A program made the position numbers and the translations under genes. Shown one piece after another: positions 17,116 through 26,658 of a DNA stretch of 64,000 nt. Positions within the stretch are counted from its first letter, which is position 1. Each line of letters begins with the position of its first letter. The notes beneath the pieces are model-generated. The model was not told the origin of the DNA. It was given only the letters and a program-made list of their open reading frames with translations, and searched no databases. Origin of the DNA: JAGORM01 sp964406795 (lineage in GTDB: Bacteria; Patescibacteriota; Microgenomatia; Levybacterales; GWA1-39-11); NCBI GenBank assembly GCA_964406795.1, contig CAYOTA010000003.1:56465-120464 (forward strand), written 5' to 3'.

Positions 17116-18092
17116 TGAAAAAGAGAGCACTTATCACTGGAATTACCGGACAAGATGGATCTTATCTTGCAGAATTTTTACTTAAAAAAGACTATGAAGT
17201 TTATGGTCTTGTTAGACGCCTAAGTACTCCCAATACGGAAAACATTCGTCATATTGTAGATCAAGTAGAACTTATTTCCGGAGATCTTTTAGATCAAAAA
17301 TCTTTGGACGATGCTGTAAAAGAGTCAAATCCAGATGAGGTATATAATTTAGCAGCACAGAGTTTTGTAAAAACATCATGGAATCAAGCTGTTTTGACCG
17401 GGGAATACACGGCGTTAGGTGTTACCAGAATGCTTGAGGCATTAAGAACCGTGAATCACAAGATCAAATTTTACCAAGCGTCCTCTTCTGAAATGTTTGG
17501 GAAAGTAACTGAAGTTCCACAAAAAGAAACAACACGATTTTACCCTAGATCCCCATACGGTGTTGCAAAAGTGTACGGACACTATATAACACTTAATTAC
17601 CGAGAAAGTTACGATATGTTTGCATGTTCCGGAATACTTTTCAATCACGAGTCACCCCGTCGTGGAATTGAATTTGTAACACGTAAAATTTCAAATGCGG
17701 TTGCAAGAATTTCTTTAGGAAAGCAACAGAAAATAGTGTTGGGTAACCTAGACAGTAAGCGTGATTGGGGATTTGCAGGGGATTATGTAGAGGCTATGTG
17801 GATGATGCTGCAGCAGGATTCACCCGATGATTATGTTATTGCCACTGGGCAGACACATAGCATAGAAGAGTTTGTTCGTGAAGCATTTAAAATAGTAGGG
17901 ATTGAAAATTGGCAGGATTATATAGAGGCAAACGATCCTAAATTTTTGCGTCCAGCAGAGGTAGACGCACTTATTGGTGATTATTCAAAAGCAAAAAATG
18001 TTCTAGGTTGGGAGCCTAAAACAAGCTTTAATGAGCTTGTTTCTATGATGGTAAAATCAGACATAGAACTTGAAAAGAAAAACAATCACTAA
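17115..18092 (+). CDS. gmd: GDP-mannose 4,6-dehydratase
   Basis: 325 aa. GITGQDGSYLAEFLL, LVRRLSTPNTENI, NLAAQSFV, ASSSEMFGK, and the YGVAKVYGHYI segment with YxxxK all match Gmd, as does FNHESPRRGIEFVTRKI. It makes GDP-4-keto-6-deoxymannose, the substrate of the preceding reductase. It ends the nucleotide-sugar operon; a T-rich stretch (TTCTCTTTTTTC) follows at about 18102. Confidence 0.94.
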   Translation: MKKRALITGITGQDGSYLAEFLLKKDYEVYGLVRRLSTPNTENIRHIVDQVELISGDLLDQKSLDDAVKESNPDEVYNLAAQSFVKTSWNQAVLTGEYTALGVTRMLEALRTVNHKIKFYQASSSEMFGKVTEVPQKETTRFYPRSPYGVAKVYGHYITLNYRESYDMFACSGILFNHESPRRGIEFVTRKISNAVARISLGKQQKIVLGNLDSKRDWGFAGDYVEAMWMMLQQDSPDDYVIATGQTHSIEEFVREAFKIVGIENWQDYIEANDPKFLRPAEVDALIGDYSKAKNVLGWEPKTSFNELVSMMVKSDIELEKKNNH

Positions 18093-18123
18093 GCCCCTTT
18101 GTTCTCTTTTTTCAATCAAAAAA

Positions 18124-18132
18124 TGGTATAAT
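18124..18132 (+). promoter_or_regulatory. extended -10 promoter (TGGTATAAT)
   Basis: TGG-TATAAT with a perfect hexamer at 18127-18132 in the gap after gmd. The predicted start lies about 22 nt before ATG 18161, so this transcript would have a short leader. It probably opens the 18161-21389 glycosyltransferase and HIT unit. Confidence 0.55.
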
Positions 18133-18160
18133 TGTAAGGACTGCATTTAGAATTTATTCT

Positions 18161-19291
18161 ATGACAAAGAAAACCGCTGTAATCGTTCTTCCCACGTATA
18201 ATGAGAAGGAAAATATAGAATCTGTAATACTTCTTTTAGAAGATGAAGTGTTTCCCAAAATTAAAACGTATGAGATGAAGATTCTGGTCGCGGATGATTT
18301 ATCTCCTGACGGTACTGCAGAAATAGTTCAAAAACTTTCCAAAAAATATAAAAATATTGAGTTGTCATCAGGGCCTAAAAAAGGCTTAGGAGCGGCCTAT
18401 ATTAGAGGTATGTCCCACGCAATTGATAAAATGGGTGCGGATGTATTATTTGAAATGGATGCTGATGGGCAACACGATCCCACAAAAATTCCTCAATTTC
18501 TCCAAAAATTAGACGACGGATGCGATATAGTAATTGGTACTAGGTATAGTGATGGTGGATCCATTCCAAAAAATTGGCCGCTGCAAAGAAAGTTGTTTTC
18601 CATTTGTGCAAATTTATTTGTAAGAACTGTATTTACAAAATTTTCTGTTCACGATTGGACAGGAGGGTATAGAGCGTTAAAAAAGGAAGTATTTTTAAAA
18701 GAGAAGGCTGAGTTGGCAAACTATAACGGGTACATTTTTCAAATTTCATTTTTACATAAAGCTGTAAGAGATAAGTTTAAAATTGGGGAGGTTCCATTTC
18801 ACTTTACTGATAGGACATTGGGTAAATCAAAGATTGCACCATTGGGATATATTTTTGACGTTTTGAAATTTGTTATAGCAACGAGGATTCGTGAAGTGGC
18901 TTTTGGTAGATTTGGTAAATTTTTTGTAGTTGGTTTTTCAGGTCTTTTTATAAACCTTACCACGTATACAATTCTTGCAAATTACACTAATATAAGCCTC
19001 GTTTTTGCAAATACAGTGGGTGCGCAGTTGGCAATATTTTCAAACTATAACCTTAATAATTTGTGGACATTTGGAAATAAAAAAACCAAGACAAAAGGAG
19101 CATACTTTTCAAAAATGTTACAATTTTTCTTAACATCCAACATAGGAGTATGGATTTTTCAAAATGGTACAATATTTTTAGGCGAGAAGTATTTTGGGCG
19201 AGAATACTATCTAATATACTTTGCTATCGGAACAAGCTTTTTAATGGTTTGGAATTTTACAATTTATAATAAGTTTATCTGGAAAGAGTAA
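18161..19291 (+). CDS. polyprenyl-phosphate sugar transferase (DPM1-like) fused to GtrA domain
   Basis: 376 aa. N-terminal GT2 domain (~1-235) starts VIVLPTYNEKENI, has ADDLSPDG, and FEMDADGQHDP as the metal DxD-type motif. It is followed by a GtrA-like four-helix membrane domain (~245-376, FFVVGFSGLFINLTTYTIL). Such proteins load mannose or glucose on polyprenyl phosphate and help present it across the membrane. The next gene is a GT-C transferase that could use the product. Confidence 0.88.
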   Translation: MTKKTAVIVLPTYNEKENIESVILLLEDEVFPKIKTYEMKILVADDLSPDGTAEIVQKLSKKYKNIELSSGPKKGLGAAYIRGMSHAIDKMGADVLFEMDADGQHDPTKIPQFLQKLDDGCDIVIGTRYSDGGSIPKNWPLQRKLFSICANLFVRTVFTKFSVHDWTGGYRALKKEVFLKEKAELANYNGYIFQISFLHKAVRDKFKIGEVPFHFTDRTLGKSKIAPLGYIFDVLKFVIATRIREVAFGRFGKFFVVGFSGLFINLTTYTILANYTNISLVFANTVGAQLAIFSNYNLNNLWTFGNKKTKTKGAYFSKMLQFFLTSNIGVWIFQNGTIFLGEKYFGREYYLIYFAIGTSFLMVWNFTIYNKFIWKE

Positions 19292-19303
19292 TACCTTCTT
19301 CTT

Positions 19304-20920
19304 ATGTCTAAATACTTCAAAAGATTATTAGTCATAAAAAATGCTCCGATTGTTTTTATTTTAATACTGGCCGCTTTTTTACGTATATCTAGAATAGATG
19401 AGTATCTTACATTTTTAGGTGATGAAGGACGCGATGTGCTTGTTGTAAAACACATTTTGGATGGATTTGCTGCACTTTTGTCAGGTAACCTACAAGCTGG
19501 ATCTGAGGGGTTGACACTCCTGGGTCCAACAGCCTCAGTTGGGGGATTTTTCTTAGGCCCAATCTATTATTACTTTATGGCGCCGTTTCTTTTACTTTTC
19601 AACTTTAATCCTGTAGGGCCCGCTGTCATGGTAGCTCTAGTTGGAGTTGCAACAGCTTTACTCATATATATAATTGCTAAAGATTTTTTTTCATACAGTG
19701 CGGCAATTGTAGTAAGCCTTTTATATGCAATTTCACCATTAGTCATTTTATATTCTCGGTCATCATGGAATCCAAATGTGGTTCCATTTTTCGCACTCCT
19801 CATGTTTTACATGCTTTATAAAGCTGTTTTTAAAAAATCATGGAAACTTTTTGTATTCTCCGGATTTTTATTTGGAATACTGCTGCAACTTCATTATCTA
19901 GCTACATTTTTAGGAGTTGTGGTGGGTTTTTATATTTTGGCTACAGCGTTCATAGATAATAAAAAAAAGATGCATGCACTATCCCAAACTGTCACACAAT
20001 ATGTATATTTTTTGCTTGGAATTATAATTGGGTGGTCACCATTTTTATTGTTTGAAGTAAGGCATGGTTTTCCAAATCTCTGGAGTATTTGGAGATTTAT
20101 TACAACCTCTGGTGACACAGGCGGTAATGAGAGATACTTTGCCATTGTAAATGATGTATTTTTTAGGCTTTTTGGAAGACTTATTTTTACCTTTCCTAGA
20201 GTGGAAGATTTGGAGAAGTATTCCAGTAAGATTCTGGAACTATGGGGGCTAGGTATTTATCTTATAGCAATTTTATCTGTAGCCTTTTTAGTATATAGTT
20301 TATTTAAATCAATAAGGCTAAAAAACAGTTCTTATCACAAGTATTTACTGCTTCTTATCTGGCTTGTAATTACCTTAATTCTGTTTGGTTTCTATAAGAA
20401 GCCCATATACGACTATTATCTTGTTATTCTCTATCCACTGTCCTTTTTAATGTTGGCAGCGTTACTTTCATATCTGTTTACCAAAGGCAAAAAAGCTATT
20501 GGGATGATTCTAGTAATGCTTACTGGTGTTATATTTCTCAATTTACTTTACAATCCTTTTAGAACCCCAGGAAACCATCAATTGCGTCAGGTAAGAACTA
20601 TCTCAGAGTTTGTGCTGTCAAAGACTGACGGAAAGCCATATAACTTTGCAGTAATTTCAAGCGGAGGGAATTCTGACCATGCATATAGGTACTTTTTTGA
20701 AATTAATAATATGAAGCCAGTTACTATTGAGTTTCCAGGCGTTGATCCAGAACGAAATTCTATCACAGATCAGTTGCTGATTGTATGTGAGAGTAACCCC
20801 TGTGCGCCCCTAGGATACCCGTTATGGGAGGTCGCAGGCTTTGGGCAAGCGGAGATAGAGGGTGAGTGGCCAGTATCAATTCTTAAAGTAATGAAATTAA
20901 AACACTACAAAGGCGAATAG
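19304..20920 (+). CDS. GT39/ArnT-like polyprenyl-dependent glycosyltransferase
   Basis: 538 aa, about 11-12 membrane helices. The first outer loop has FLGDEGRD, the acidic motif of PMT/ArnT enzymes. A soluble C-terminal segment of about 110 residues follows the last helix. It probably transfers a sugar from a polyprenyl carrier onto a surface protein or lipid, using the product of the upstream DPM1-like enzyme (12-nt gap). Confidence 0.8.
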   Translation: MSKYFKRLLVIKNAPIVFILILAAFLRISRIDEYLTFLGDEGRDVLVVKHILDGFAALLSGNLQAGSEGLTLLGPTASVGGFFLGPIYYYFMAPFLLLFNFNPVGPAVMVALVGVATALLIYIIAKDFFSYSAAIVVSLLYAISPLVILYSRSSWNPNVVPFFALLMFYMLYKAVFKKSWKLFVFSGFLFGILLQLHYLATFLGVVVGFYILATAFIDNKKKMHALSQTVTQYVYFLLGIIIGWSPFLLFEVRHGFPNLWSIWRFITTSGDTGGNERYFAIVNDVFFRLFGRLIFTFPRVEDLEKYSSKILELWGLGIYLIAILSVAFLVYSLFKSIRLKNSSYHKYLLLLIWLVITLILFGFYKKPIYDYYLVILYPLSFLMLAALLSYLFTKGKKAIGMILVMLTGVIFLNLLYNPFRTPGNHQLRQVRTISEFVLSKTDGKPYNFAVISSGGNSDHAYRYFFEINNMKPVTIEFPGVDPERNSITDQLLIVCESNPCAPLGYPLWEVAGFGQAEIEGEWPVSILKVMKLKHYKGE

Positions 20921-20921
20921 T

Positions 20922-21389
20922 ATGTATAACCACGCTCCTCCAGATTATATTTGTCCTATATGTATTGCACTTGAAGGCAAAGAGAATGAAGATACCCTCA
21001 TTGTGCAAAGTGATATTATTTATCGCGATGAATTAGTAATGGCATTTATCTCGTCATTTTTTATTGGAAATAGTCCAGGACATGTAGTGATAGTCCCAAA
21101 TAAGCATTTTGAAAATATCTATGATTTGCCACAAGATTATGCAAATCGAATTCAAGGGGTCGCAAGAAAGGTCGCCCTCGCCGTAAAAGATTCATATCAA
21201 GCAAAAGGAATTACAACCCTACAAAATAACGAACCCGTAGGAGGGCAGCACGCATTCCATTACCATCTACATGTGTTTCCAAGATTCAGTAATGACGAGC
21301 TTTTTAAGAATATGCTTGAAAAGAAAAATACTACCCCTATAGAAAGAAAACCATATGCTGATAAGTTAAAAGCTATTTTAGAGGACTAG
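20922..21389 (+). CDS. HIT family hydrolase
   Basis: 155 aa. HAFHYHLHVFPR contains the histidine triad HxHxH with the final nucleophile region. An N-terminal CPIC pair about 30 residues before the core suggests a zinc-binding element (CPICIALEG), as in several bacterial HIT proteins. Acts on nucleoside 5'-phosphoramidates or dinucleotides. Last gene of the unit, followed by a strong hairpin. Confidence 0.88.
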   Translation: MYNHAPPDYICPICIALEGKENEDTLIVQSDIIYRDELVMAFISSFFIGNSPGHVVIVPNKHFENIYDLPQDYANRIQGVARKVALAVKDSYQAKGITTLQNNEPVGGQHAFHYHLHVFPRFSNDELFKNMLEKKNTTPIERKPYADKLKAILED

Positions 21390-21406
21390 CTTATTTCTCT
21401 CCATAC

Positions 21407-21463
21407 AAAAACCCGATCATTAAATGCTTCTTGAATCAAGCAACATTTGAATATCGGGTTTTT
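21407..21463. terminator. long bidirectional terminator hairpin
   Basis: AAAAACCCGAT (21407-21417) pairs with ATCGGGTTTTT (21453-21463). The 35-nt interior can fold further (AAATG/CATTT and CTTG/CAAG). It sits between the convergent HIT and DUF5679 genes and is T-rich on both strands. Confidence 0.75.
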
Positions 21464-21511
21464 GAGTTTTTGTGTCTTCCGAATTAATGGAAGACTGAAA
21501 AAGAGAAAAGA

Positions 21512-21655
21512 CTAAGCTTTTCCAATTTTGTACATTCCTGTACCACAAACTGGACACTTTCCTTTCATAGCTGGTTTACCATTTTTCATAGTGACTGGTG
21601 TTGCTTCAGGATCTTCTCTTTTTGCTCTACATTTTACACAGTACATGCTTGCCAT
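21512..21655 (-). CDS. DUF5679-type small zinc-ribbon protein
   Basis: 47 aa, beginning MASMYCVKCRAKR and with a second pair KCPVCGTGMY. The two CxxC pairs form a four-Cys zinc ribbon; the family is common in Patescibacteria and of unknown role. A near-perfect Shine-Dalgarno (GGAGGTGA) lies upstream of the ATG, suggesting strong translation. It is below usual gene-caller length limits. Confidence 0.85.
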   Translation of the reverse strand: MASMYCVKCRAKREDPEATPVTMKNGKPAMKGKCPVCGTGMYKIGKA

Positions 21656-21704
21656 AGTTTAGACTCACCTCCTTTCAAGATTATTACATAACTTTTTAAA
21701 CTGC

Positions 21705-21977
21705 TTAATAGCCAAATACAGATAGATTAATTAAGCGAATTTGAGCTGCAATAAATAAAACAATACTAAAAGAAAAAATAAATAAGGTTACATAGATGGT
21801 TTGTTTTATGTCATGTAAAACATACATATAATTTTTGGGTTGATGTGAGGTGTCTTTATTTTGAGAAGTTGGTTTGGAAGTATAGGTAAATGAAAGAACG
21901 GATGAATATGGTAACGGGGATTGGCTCAATTCAGCGTTTATGTTTCTGTCCTTTTTTACTTCTTTAATTTTAGTCAT
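21705..21977 (-). CDS. small tail-anchored membrane protein
   Basis: 90 aa. A polar, Ser/Lys-rich N-terminal half is followed by one strong hydrophobic helix (residues ~60-82) close to the C-terminus. No domain recognised. The region otherwise has no gene, the frame is open and the helix is convincing, so it is probably real. It is upstream of, and on the same strand as, the DUF5679 gene. Confidence 0.5.
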   Translation of the reverse strand: MTKIKEVKKDRNINAELSQSPLPYSSVLSFTYTSKPTSQNKDTSHQPKNYMYVLHDIKQTIYVTLFIFSFSIVLFIAAQIRLINLSVFGY

Positions 21978-22019
21978 GAAACTTATGCCTTAACAGGCCA
22001 TGTCACAAAAAGTATCATA

Positions 22020-22048
22020 TTGACTTGAGCGTGTCAAGAGGCTAAAAT
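22020..22048 (+). promoter_or_regulatory. sigma70-type promoter of the DUF4446-DUF3048 unit
   Basis: TTGACT at 22020-22025, 17-nt spacer, TAAAAT at 22043-22048. The -35 lies within an inverted repeat TTGAC/GTCAA (22020-22037), which could be an operator. ATG 22101 is about 46 nt downstream of the expected start. Confidence 0.65.
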
Positions 22049-22100
22049 ATTTAAACTGTTGCTTTTGTTTGTGTTTCTCTGAAGCTACAGCCTAATCTAG

Positions 22101-22565
22101 ATGAATTTCCAAATTTTAATTGTAATAAGTATCCTCTTAATTATTTGGAACATTGCACTCACCATTCTTTTTCTGCAATTCTATTTTTATTATTCACGAA
22201 TAGCCAAAGGAAACAAAAAAGAGTCTCTTGTAAAGCTTCTGGATGATATAACATCTGATCAAGATAAAATAAAAAAGACTATTGACCTTTTAGCTGCAGC
22301 GTGTGATAAACTAGATAAAAGCGGTCTACTACATATTCAAAAAGTAGGCCTTTTGCGTTTTAATCCCTTCAAAGATACCGGAGGAGACCAAAGCTTTATA
22401 TTGGCTTTGGTGGATGCGCAAAATACTGGGGTTGTTATCTCAAGTTTGCATACTCGTACGGGAACTAGATGGTATGCAAAGCATGTAGTAAACGGGAAGG
22501 GAAGTGAATATGAGCTTTCAAAAGAAGAAGAAGAAGCACTCAAAAATGCAAAAGTTCATAAATAG
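22101..22565 (+). CDS. DUF4446 family membrane protein
   Basis: 154 aa. One N-terminal helix (~5-28), a short coiled segment and the conserved core QKVGLLRFNPFKDTGGDQSFILALVD followed by GVVISSLHTRTGTRWYAK, the hallmark of DUF4446. Found in Firmicutes and Patescibacteria; the biochemical role is unknown. The DUF3048 gene follows 3 nt later. Confidence 0.88.
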   Translation: MNFQILIVISILLIIWNIALTILFLQFYFYYSRIAKGNKKESLVKLLDDITSDQDKIKKTIDLLAAACDKLDKSGLLHIQKVGLLRFNPFKDTGGDQSFILALVDAQNTGVVISSLHTRTGTRWYAKHVVNGKGSEYELSKEEEEALKNAKVHK

Positions 22566-22568
22566 AGC

Positions 22569-23759
22569 ATGAAAACAAAAACGAAAAAAATAGCATTACT
22601 ATCAATCATTTTATACGCGGTTTCATCTGTATTGTCATATGTAATTTTTGCCAATACTTCTCTGCTTTCGTCTACAGGTCTTATTAATAATCCGGTTCCA
22701 GCACCAAAAAAAGAAGGCACTAAAGATTCAGAACGAGTTGTGTTTGATGATAGTTTGCCAAAGACTGAGGTATGTCCCACAAACGGTCAGAAATATTCAA
22801 AGCAACAAAAAAAGTGGTGGGAGCAGCGTAGACCACTGGGCGTGATGATTGAAAATTCTGTAGATGCCCGGCCTCAATCAGGTTTGCAGTCAGCTGATGT
22901 AGTTTACGAAGCGATAGCCGAAGGAGGCATAACACGTTTTTTGGCCGTTTTCTATTGTCAGGACGCAGGACAAATCGGACCCGTGCGTTCAGCTAGAACT
23001 TACTTTCTTGATTTCATTTCTGAATATGGAAACAACCCTCTTTACGCACATGTAGGTGGGGCCAATACTCCAGGTCCAGCAAATGCACTAGGGCAAATTG
23101 GAGATTATGGTTGGAATTTTTATAATGACTTAAATCAATTCTCAGTACCATTCCCAATATTTAAAAGAATTGAGAGTATTAACGGACGTCCGGTTGCAAC
23201 GGAGCACACCATGTTTTCCAATACCGGAGCGCTTTGGGATTATGCAGCAGAGAAAAGAAAATTAACACAGGTAGATGTAGATGGTCTTTCTTGGGATACC
23301 ACATTTACAGAATACAAGTATAAGGATGATGTTGTGACTTCATCTCGTCCGGCAGCTCAAACTGTATCCTTTGAGTTTTGGGATGGATATAAAGATTTTG
23401 GAGTCAGTTGGGTATATGACAAAACCTCAAATACATACAAGAGAAAAAATGGAGGGATAGATCATCTAGACAGAAATACAAAAAAACCACTGCAGGCAAA
23501 AAACGTTGTGATTCTTTTCATGCGGGAGTCGCGGGCAAACGATGGATATGAAGGAAATTTACATATGCTTTATGGAACAAAAGGTACTGGCTCCGCGCTA
23601 GTATTTATGGATGGGAAAGAGATAGAGGCTAGATGGAGTAAGTCAGACAGAGAAGCAAGAACTAAATTGGTCGCAAGTAACGGTCAAGAGATTGAATTAA
23701 ACAGAGGCTTAACATGGTTTGAAATTTTGGCTCCTGATACTGACGTAACAGTAAAATAA
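22569..23759 (+). CDS. DUF3048 (YerB-like) secreted protein
   Basis: 396 aa. N-terminal signal anchor (~8-30). The first DUF3048 half has RPLGVMIENSVDARPQSGLQ-like sequence, ADVVYEAIAEGGITRFLAVF, and GPVRSART. The C-terminal half has GNLHMLYGTKGTGSALVFMDGK. Members are extracytoplasmic and often lipoproteins; no lipobox Cys is obvious here. Function unknown, possibly envelope-associated. Confidence 0.88.
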   Translation: MKTKTKKIALLSIILYAVSSVLSYVIFANTSLLSSTGLINNPVPAPKKEGTKDSERVVFDDSLPKTEVCPTNGQKYSKQQKKWWEQRRPLGVMIENSVDARPQSGLQSADVVYEAIAEGGITRFLAVFYCQDAGQIGPVRSARTYFLDFISEYGNNPLYAHVGGANTPGPANALGQIGDYGWNFYNDLNQFSVPFPIFKRIESINGRPVATEHTMFSNTGALWDYAAEKRKLTQVDVDGLSWDTTFTEYKYKDDVVTSSRPAAQTVSFEFWDGYKDFGVSWVYDKTSNTYKRKNGGIDHLDRNTKKPLQAKNVVILFMRESRANDGYEGNLHMLYGTKGTGSALVFMDGKEIEARWSKSDREARTKLVASNGQEIELNRGLTWFEILAPDTDVTVK

Positions 23760-23824
23760 TTCCCCTGCCCATAGACAACTTATTTTGAAGATGCTAAAAT
23801 AATTTGTACATTCTGCATTTTTCT

Positions 23825-24400
23825 ATGCTTAAAGATTTAATTACATCAAAAACTCGCGTCAAATTATTAACATTATTTTTGGATAATCAGTCTGAGATGT
23901 ATCATGTTCGGGAAATTGTAAGACGAGTAAATGAAGAAATAAATGCCGTAAGACGTGAGTTAATTTTGCTTGAGAAAAAAGGTATTCTTTCCAGAGAACC
24001 ACGAGCCAATAGAGTCTATTATTATTTAGATAAGAATTATCCATATTATTTTGATTTGCTTCGGTTACACGCAAAAACTAATGGTATAGGTTTTGATATC
24101 ATCAAGAACAGGGTAAAGCTTGGAAAAATTAAGTACGCAATGTTGTCAGGAAAGTTTGCACGAAGAGTTCGTGAAAATCCAGACGATGTAGATTTATTAA
24201 TTGTCGGTACCGTGGTTTTACCAGAACTCTCATTGGTTGTAAAACAAGAAGAAGCAAAAAGAGGAGAAGAAATAAATTATACAGTTATGACAGAAGAAGA
24301 ATTTATATTTAGAAAAAAAAGGCTTGACCCATTCATACTTAGTGTCATAACAGGTTCTCGAGTAATCCTCATAGGGGATGAGGAAGCGCTTCTCTCTTAA
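23825..24400 (+). CDS. winged-helix regulator fused to minimal nucleotidyltransferase-like domain
   Basis: About 191 aa. Residues 1-75 form a winged helix (TSKTRVKLLTLFLDN, then HVREIVRRVNEEINAVRRELILLEKKG). The second half, LSGKFARRVRENPDDVDLLIVG, resembles the MNT-type nucleotidyltransferase motif, keeping the DxD pair but with the GS loop changed. ATG 23825 is preferred to upstream TTG 23804. Such fusions are common in Patescibacteria. It precedes secD by 4 nt. Confidence 0.7.
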   Translation: MLKDLITSKTRVKLLTLFLDNQSEMYHVREIVRRVNEEINAVRRELILLEKKGILSREPRANRVYYYLDKNYPYYFDLLRLHAKTNGIGFDIIKNRVKLGKIKYAMLSGKFARRVRENPDDVDLLIVGTVVLPELSLVVKQEEAKRGEEINYTVMTEEEFIFRKKRLDPFILSVITGSRVILIGDEEALLS

Positions 24401-24404
24401 TCTT

Positions 24405-25742
24405 ATGCGAAATTCAAAAGTATTTATTGGTTTTATTTTTGCTATTTCATTATTACTTTTAGTATTTGATCTACCATTTAGCTTTAAAATAGACAACGTC
24501 TTACTTCCTCCCCAAAACATAAATGCACAAATAGGAAATTTAAAGCTTTACAAAGACCTGTCCTATAAGTTGGGTCTAGATTTGCAAGGAGGAACGCAAT
24601 TAACATATGCAGTGGATATGAAAAATATCCCAGAAAAGGAACGTGAACGGGCATTTGAAGGTGCAAGAAGTATTATTGATAGGAGAGTTAATTTTTTTGG
24701 AGTTGGAGAACCATCTATCCAAACCCTAAGATTAGGTGAAGAGTACAGGATAGTAATAGAACTTCCTGGTTTATCAGATGTTTCTTCTGCGACTCAGTTG
24801 ATCGGGCGTACTGCAGAACTAACTTTTTGGGAAGCGGGACCGGAAATAAAAGGTGCTTCACCATCCGCTGACTTACCAGCAGGTTTGTCTGTATTTTTAG
24901 GAAACAATCCTCTCCAGACTAATCTGTCCGGAAAAGATCTTAAAAGCTCACAAGTAATTTTTGGGTCGACTGGTACTGGCGGGGCCCAGGTTCAACTGGA
25001 TTTTACTCCAGCTGGTGCCAAAAGCTTTGCCCAAATTACCAAAAGAAATATAGGAAAACCTTTGGCTATAGTACTGGATAATCAGTTAGTTCAAGCCCCG
25101 CAAGTAAATTCAGAGATAGTTAGTGGACCGGCAATTATAACCGGTGGATTTACTCCGGAAACAGCAAGGGCACTTTCTATTCAATTAAATTCTGGTGCGC
25201 TTCCCGCACCACTTGAAATTATTGGCCAAAATACTGTTGGACCTTCTCTTGGAATTGACTCACTTAAAAAATCATTATTTGCCGGTGTTTTAGGATTTAT
25301 ATCAATTATTATTTTTATGATTTTTCTCTATAGAAAAGAGGGAGTGCTAGCTTCCACTGCTTTATGTATTTATATAATCATGACACTTGCTGTTTTCAAA
25401 TTTATCCCAATCACGCTGACGCTTGCCGGAATTGCTGGATTTGTGTTATCAATTGGGATGGCAGTTGACGCAAATATTCTAATTTTTGAGCGAATGAAAG
25501 AGGAGTTGCGTGCGGGCAGAACTCGTGAACAGGCTATTTATCTAGGATTTCAGCGTGCATGGTCTTCCATTCGTGACTCAAACATTTCCAGTTTAATTAC
25601 ATCAGTAATTTTATATTATTTTGGGTCAGGCATTGTTCGCGGGTTTGCGATTACACTAGCAATAGGTATTTTAATTTCTATGTTTTCAGCAATTGTTGTA
25701 ACACGTAATTTGCTAAAAGTATTTGACACTAAAAATACATGA
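24405..25742 (+). CDS. secD: protein translocase subunit SecD
   Basis: About 445 aa. First helix (VFIGFIFAISLLLLVF), then LGLDLQGGTQLTY, the SecD hallmark, a large extracytoplasmic domain and five helices with the RND motif GMAVDANILIFERMKEELR. Uses the proton motive force to finish Sec-dependent export. ATG 24405 is preferred over 24378, which lies inside the previous gene. It overlaps secF by 4 nt. Confidence 0.94.
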   Translation: MRNSKVFIGFIFAISLLLLVFDLPFSFKIDNVLLPPQNINAQIGNLKLYKDLSYKLGLDLQGGTQLTYAVDMKNIPEKERERAFEGARSIIDRRVNFFGVGEPSIQTLRLGEEYRIVIELPGLSDVSSATQLIGRTAELTFWEAGPEIKGASPSADLPAGLSVFLGNNPLQTNLSGKDLKSSQVIFGSTGTGGAQVQLDFTPAGAKSFAQITKRNIGKPLAIVLDNQLVQAPQVNSEIVSGPAIITGGFTPETARALSIQLNSGALPAPLEIIGQNTVGPSLGIDSLKKSLFAGVLGFISIIIFMIFLYRKEGVLASTALCIYIIMTLAVFKFIPITLTLAGIAGFVLSIGMAVDANILIFERMKEELRAGRTREQAIYLGFQRAWSSIRDSNISSLITSVILYYFGSGIVRGFAITLAIGILISMFSAIVVTRNLLKVFDTKNT

Positions 25743-26647
25743 ACATAATAAAACACAGAAGAATATATTATCTCATTTCAGTTTTCTTACTAGTCCCAGG
25801 ACTTATTTCACTTATCTTTTTTGGGCTCCTGCCTGCAATTGATTTTACGGGTGGTTCAGAAATTGAAGTGAAAATTTCTAATCAAAAAAAAATATCCACA
25901 CAAGAAATTACTAACATAGTTGTTAAGCAAGGCTTTAATGTGCAAAATGTTAACTTAATTGAAAAAGATACATTTTCAATTAGAACAGAAGTTGTATCAG
26001 AAAATGAAAAACAAAAAATTGTGTCTAATCTTCAAAAGTCCTACCCAAAATTAACTGAAAAATCATTTGAAACGGTTGGTGCAACTATTGGAAAGGAAAC
26101 CGAATTAAATGCATTGAAAGCAGTAGGAATAGCGTCTGTTGTGATTCTCGTATACATAGCGTTTGTTTTCAGAAAAGTATCAAAGCCGGTTGCATCATGG
26201 AAATTTGGTGTATGTGCAATCATAGCATTACTGCATGATGTGCTTCTTGTGCTAGGGGTATTTTCATTGCTTGGGTTATTCTTTCAAGTAGAGGTAGACT
26301 CTTTGTTTATAACAGCCCTACTCACTGTTATGGGCTTTTCAGTACATGACACCATAGTTGTATTTGATAGAATTAGGGAAAATTTAAAAAACCACTCAGA
26401 TTTACCATTTGAAAAATTAGTAAATAATTCAATTCTTGAAACAATTAATAGATCACTTAATACATCTGTTACGGTCGTGCTGGTTTTATTTGCTCTATTA
26501 CTATTTGGGGGGGAAAGCACAAGATGGTTTGTTGTAGCATTATTACTTGGTGTACTATCCGGAACATTCTCATCTATTTTTAATGCATCTCCGCTTCTTG
26601 TTTCCTGGAATGAATTTGATCAAAAAAGGAACAAGAAAAAAGCATAA
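25739..26647 (+). CDS. secF: protein translocase subunit SecF
   Basis: 302 aa, six helices. DFTGGSEIEVK is the SecF equivalent of the SecD motif; GFSVHDTIVVFDRIRENL is the conserved helix 4 signature; NRSLNTSVTV follows. Partner of SecD; the ATGA overlap indicates translational coupling. Normal length. Confidence 0.94.
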   Translation: MNIIKHRRIYYLISVFLLVPGLISLIFFGLLPAIDFTGGSEIEVKISNQKKISTQEITNIVVKQGFNVQNVNLIEKDTFSIRTEVVSENEKQKIVSNLQKSYPKLTEKSFETVGATIGKETELNALKAVGIASVVILVYIAFVFRKVSKPVASWKFGVCAIIALLHDVLLVLGVFSLLGLFFQVEVDSLFITALLTVMGFSVHDTIVVFDRIRENLKNHSDLPFEKLVNNSILETINRSLNTSVTVVLVLFALLLFGGESTRWFVVALLLGVLSGTFSSIFNASPLLVSWNEFDQKRNKKKA

Positions 26648-26658
26648 GCACTATTTAA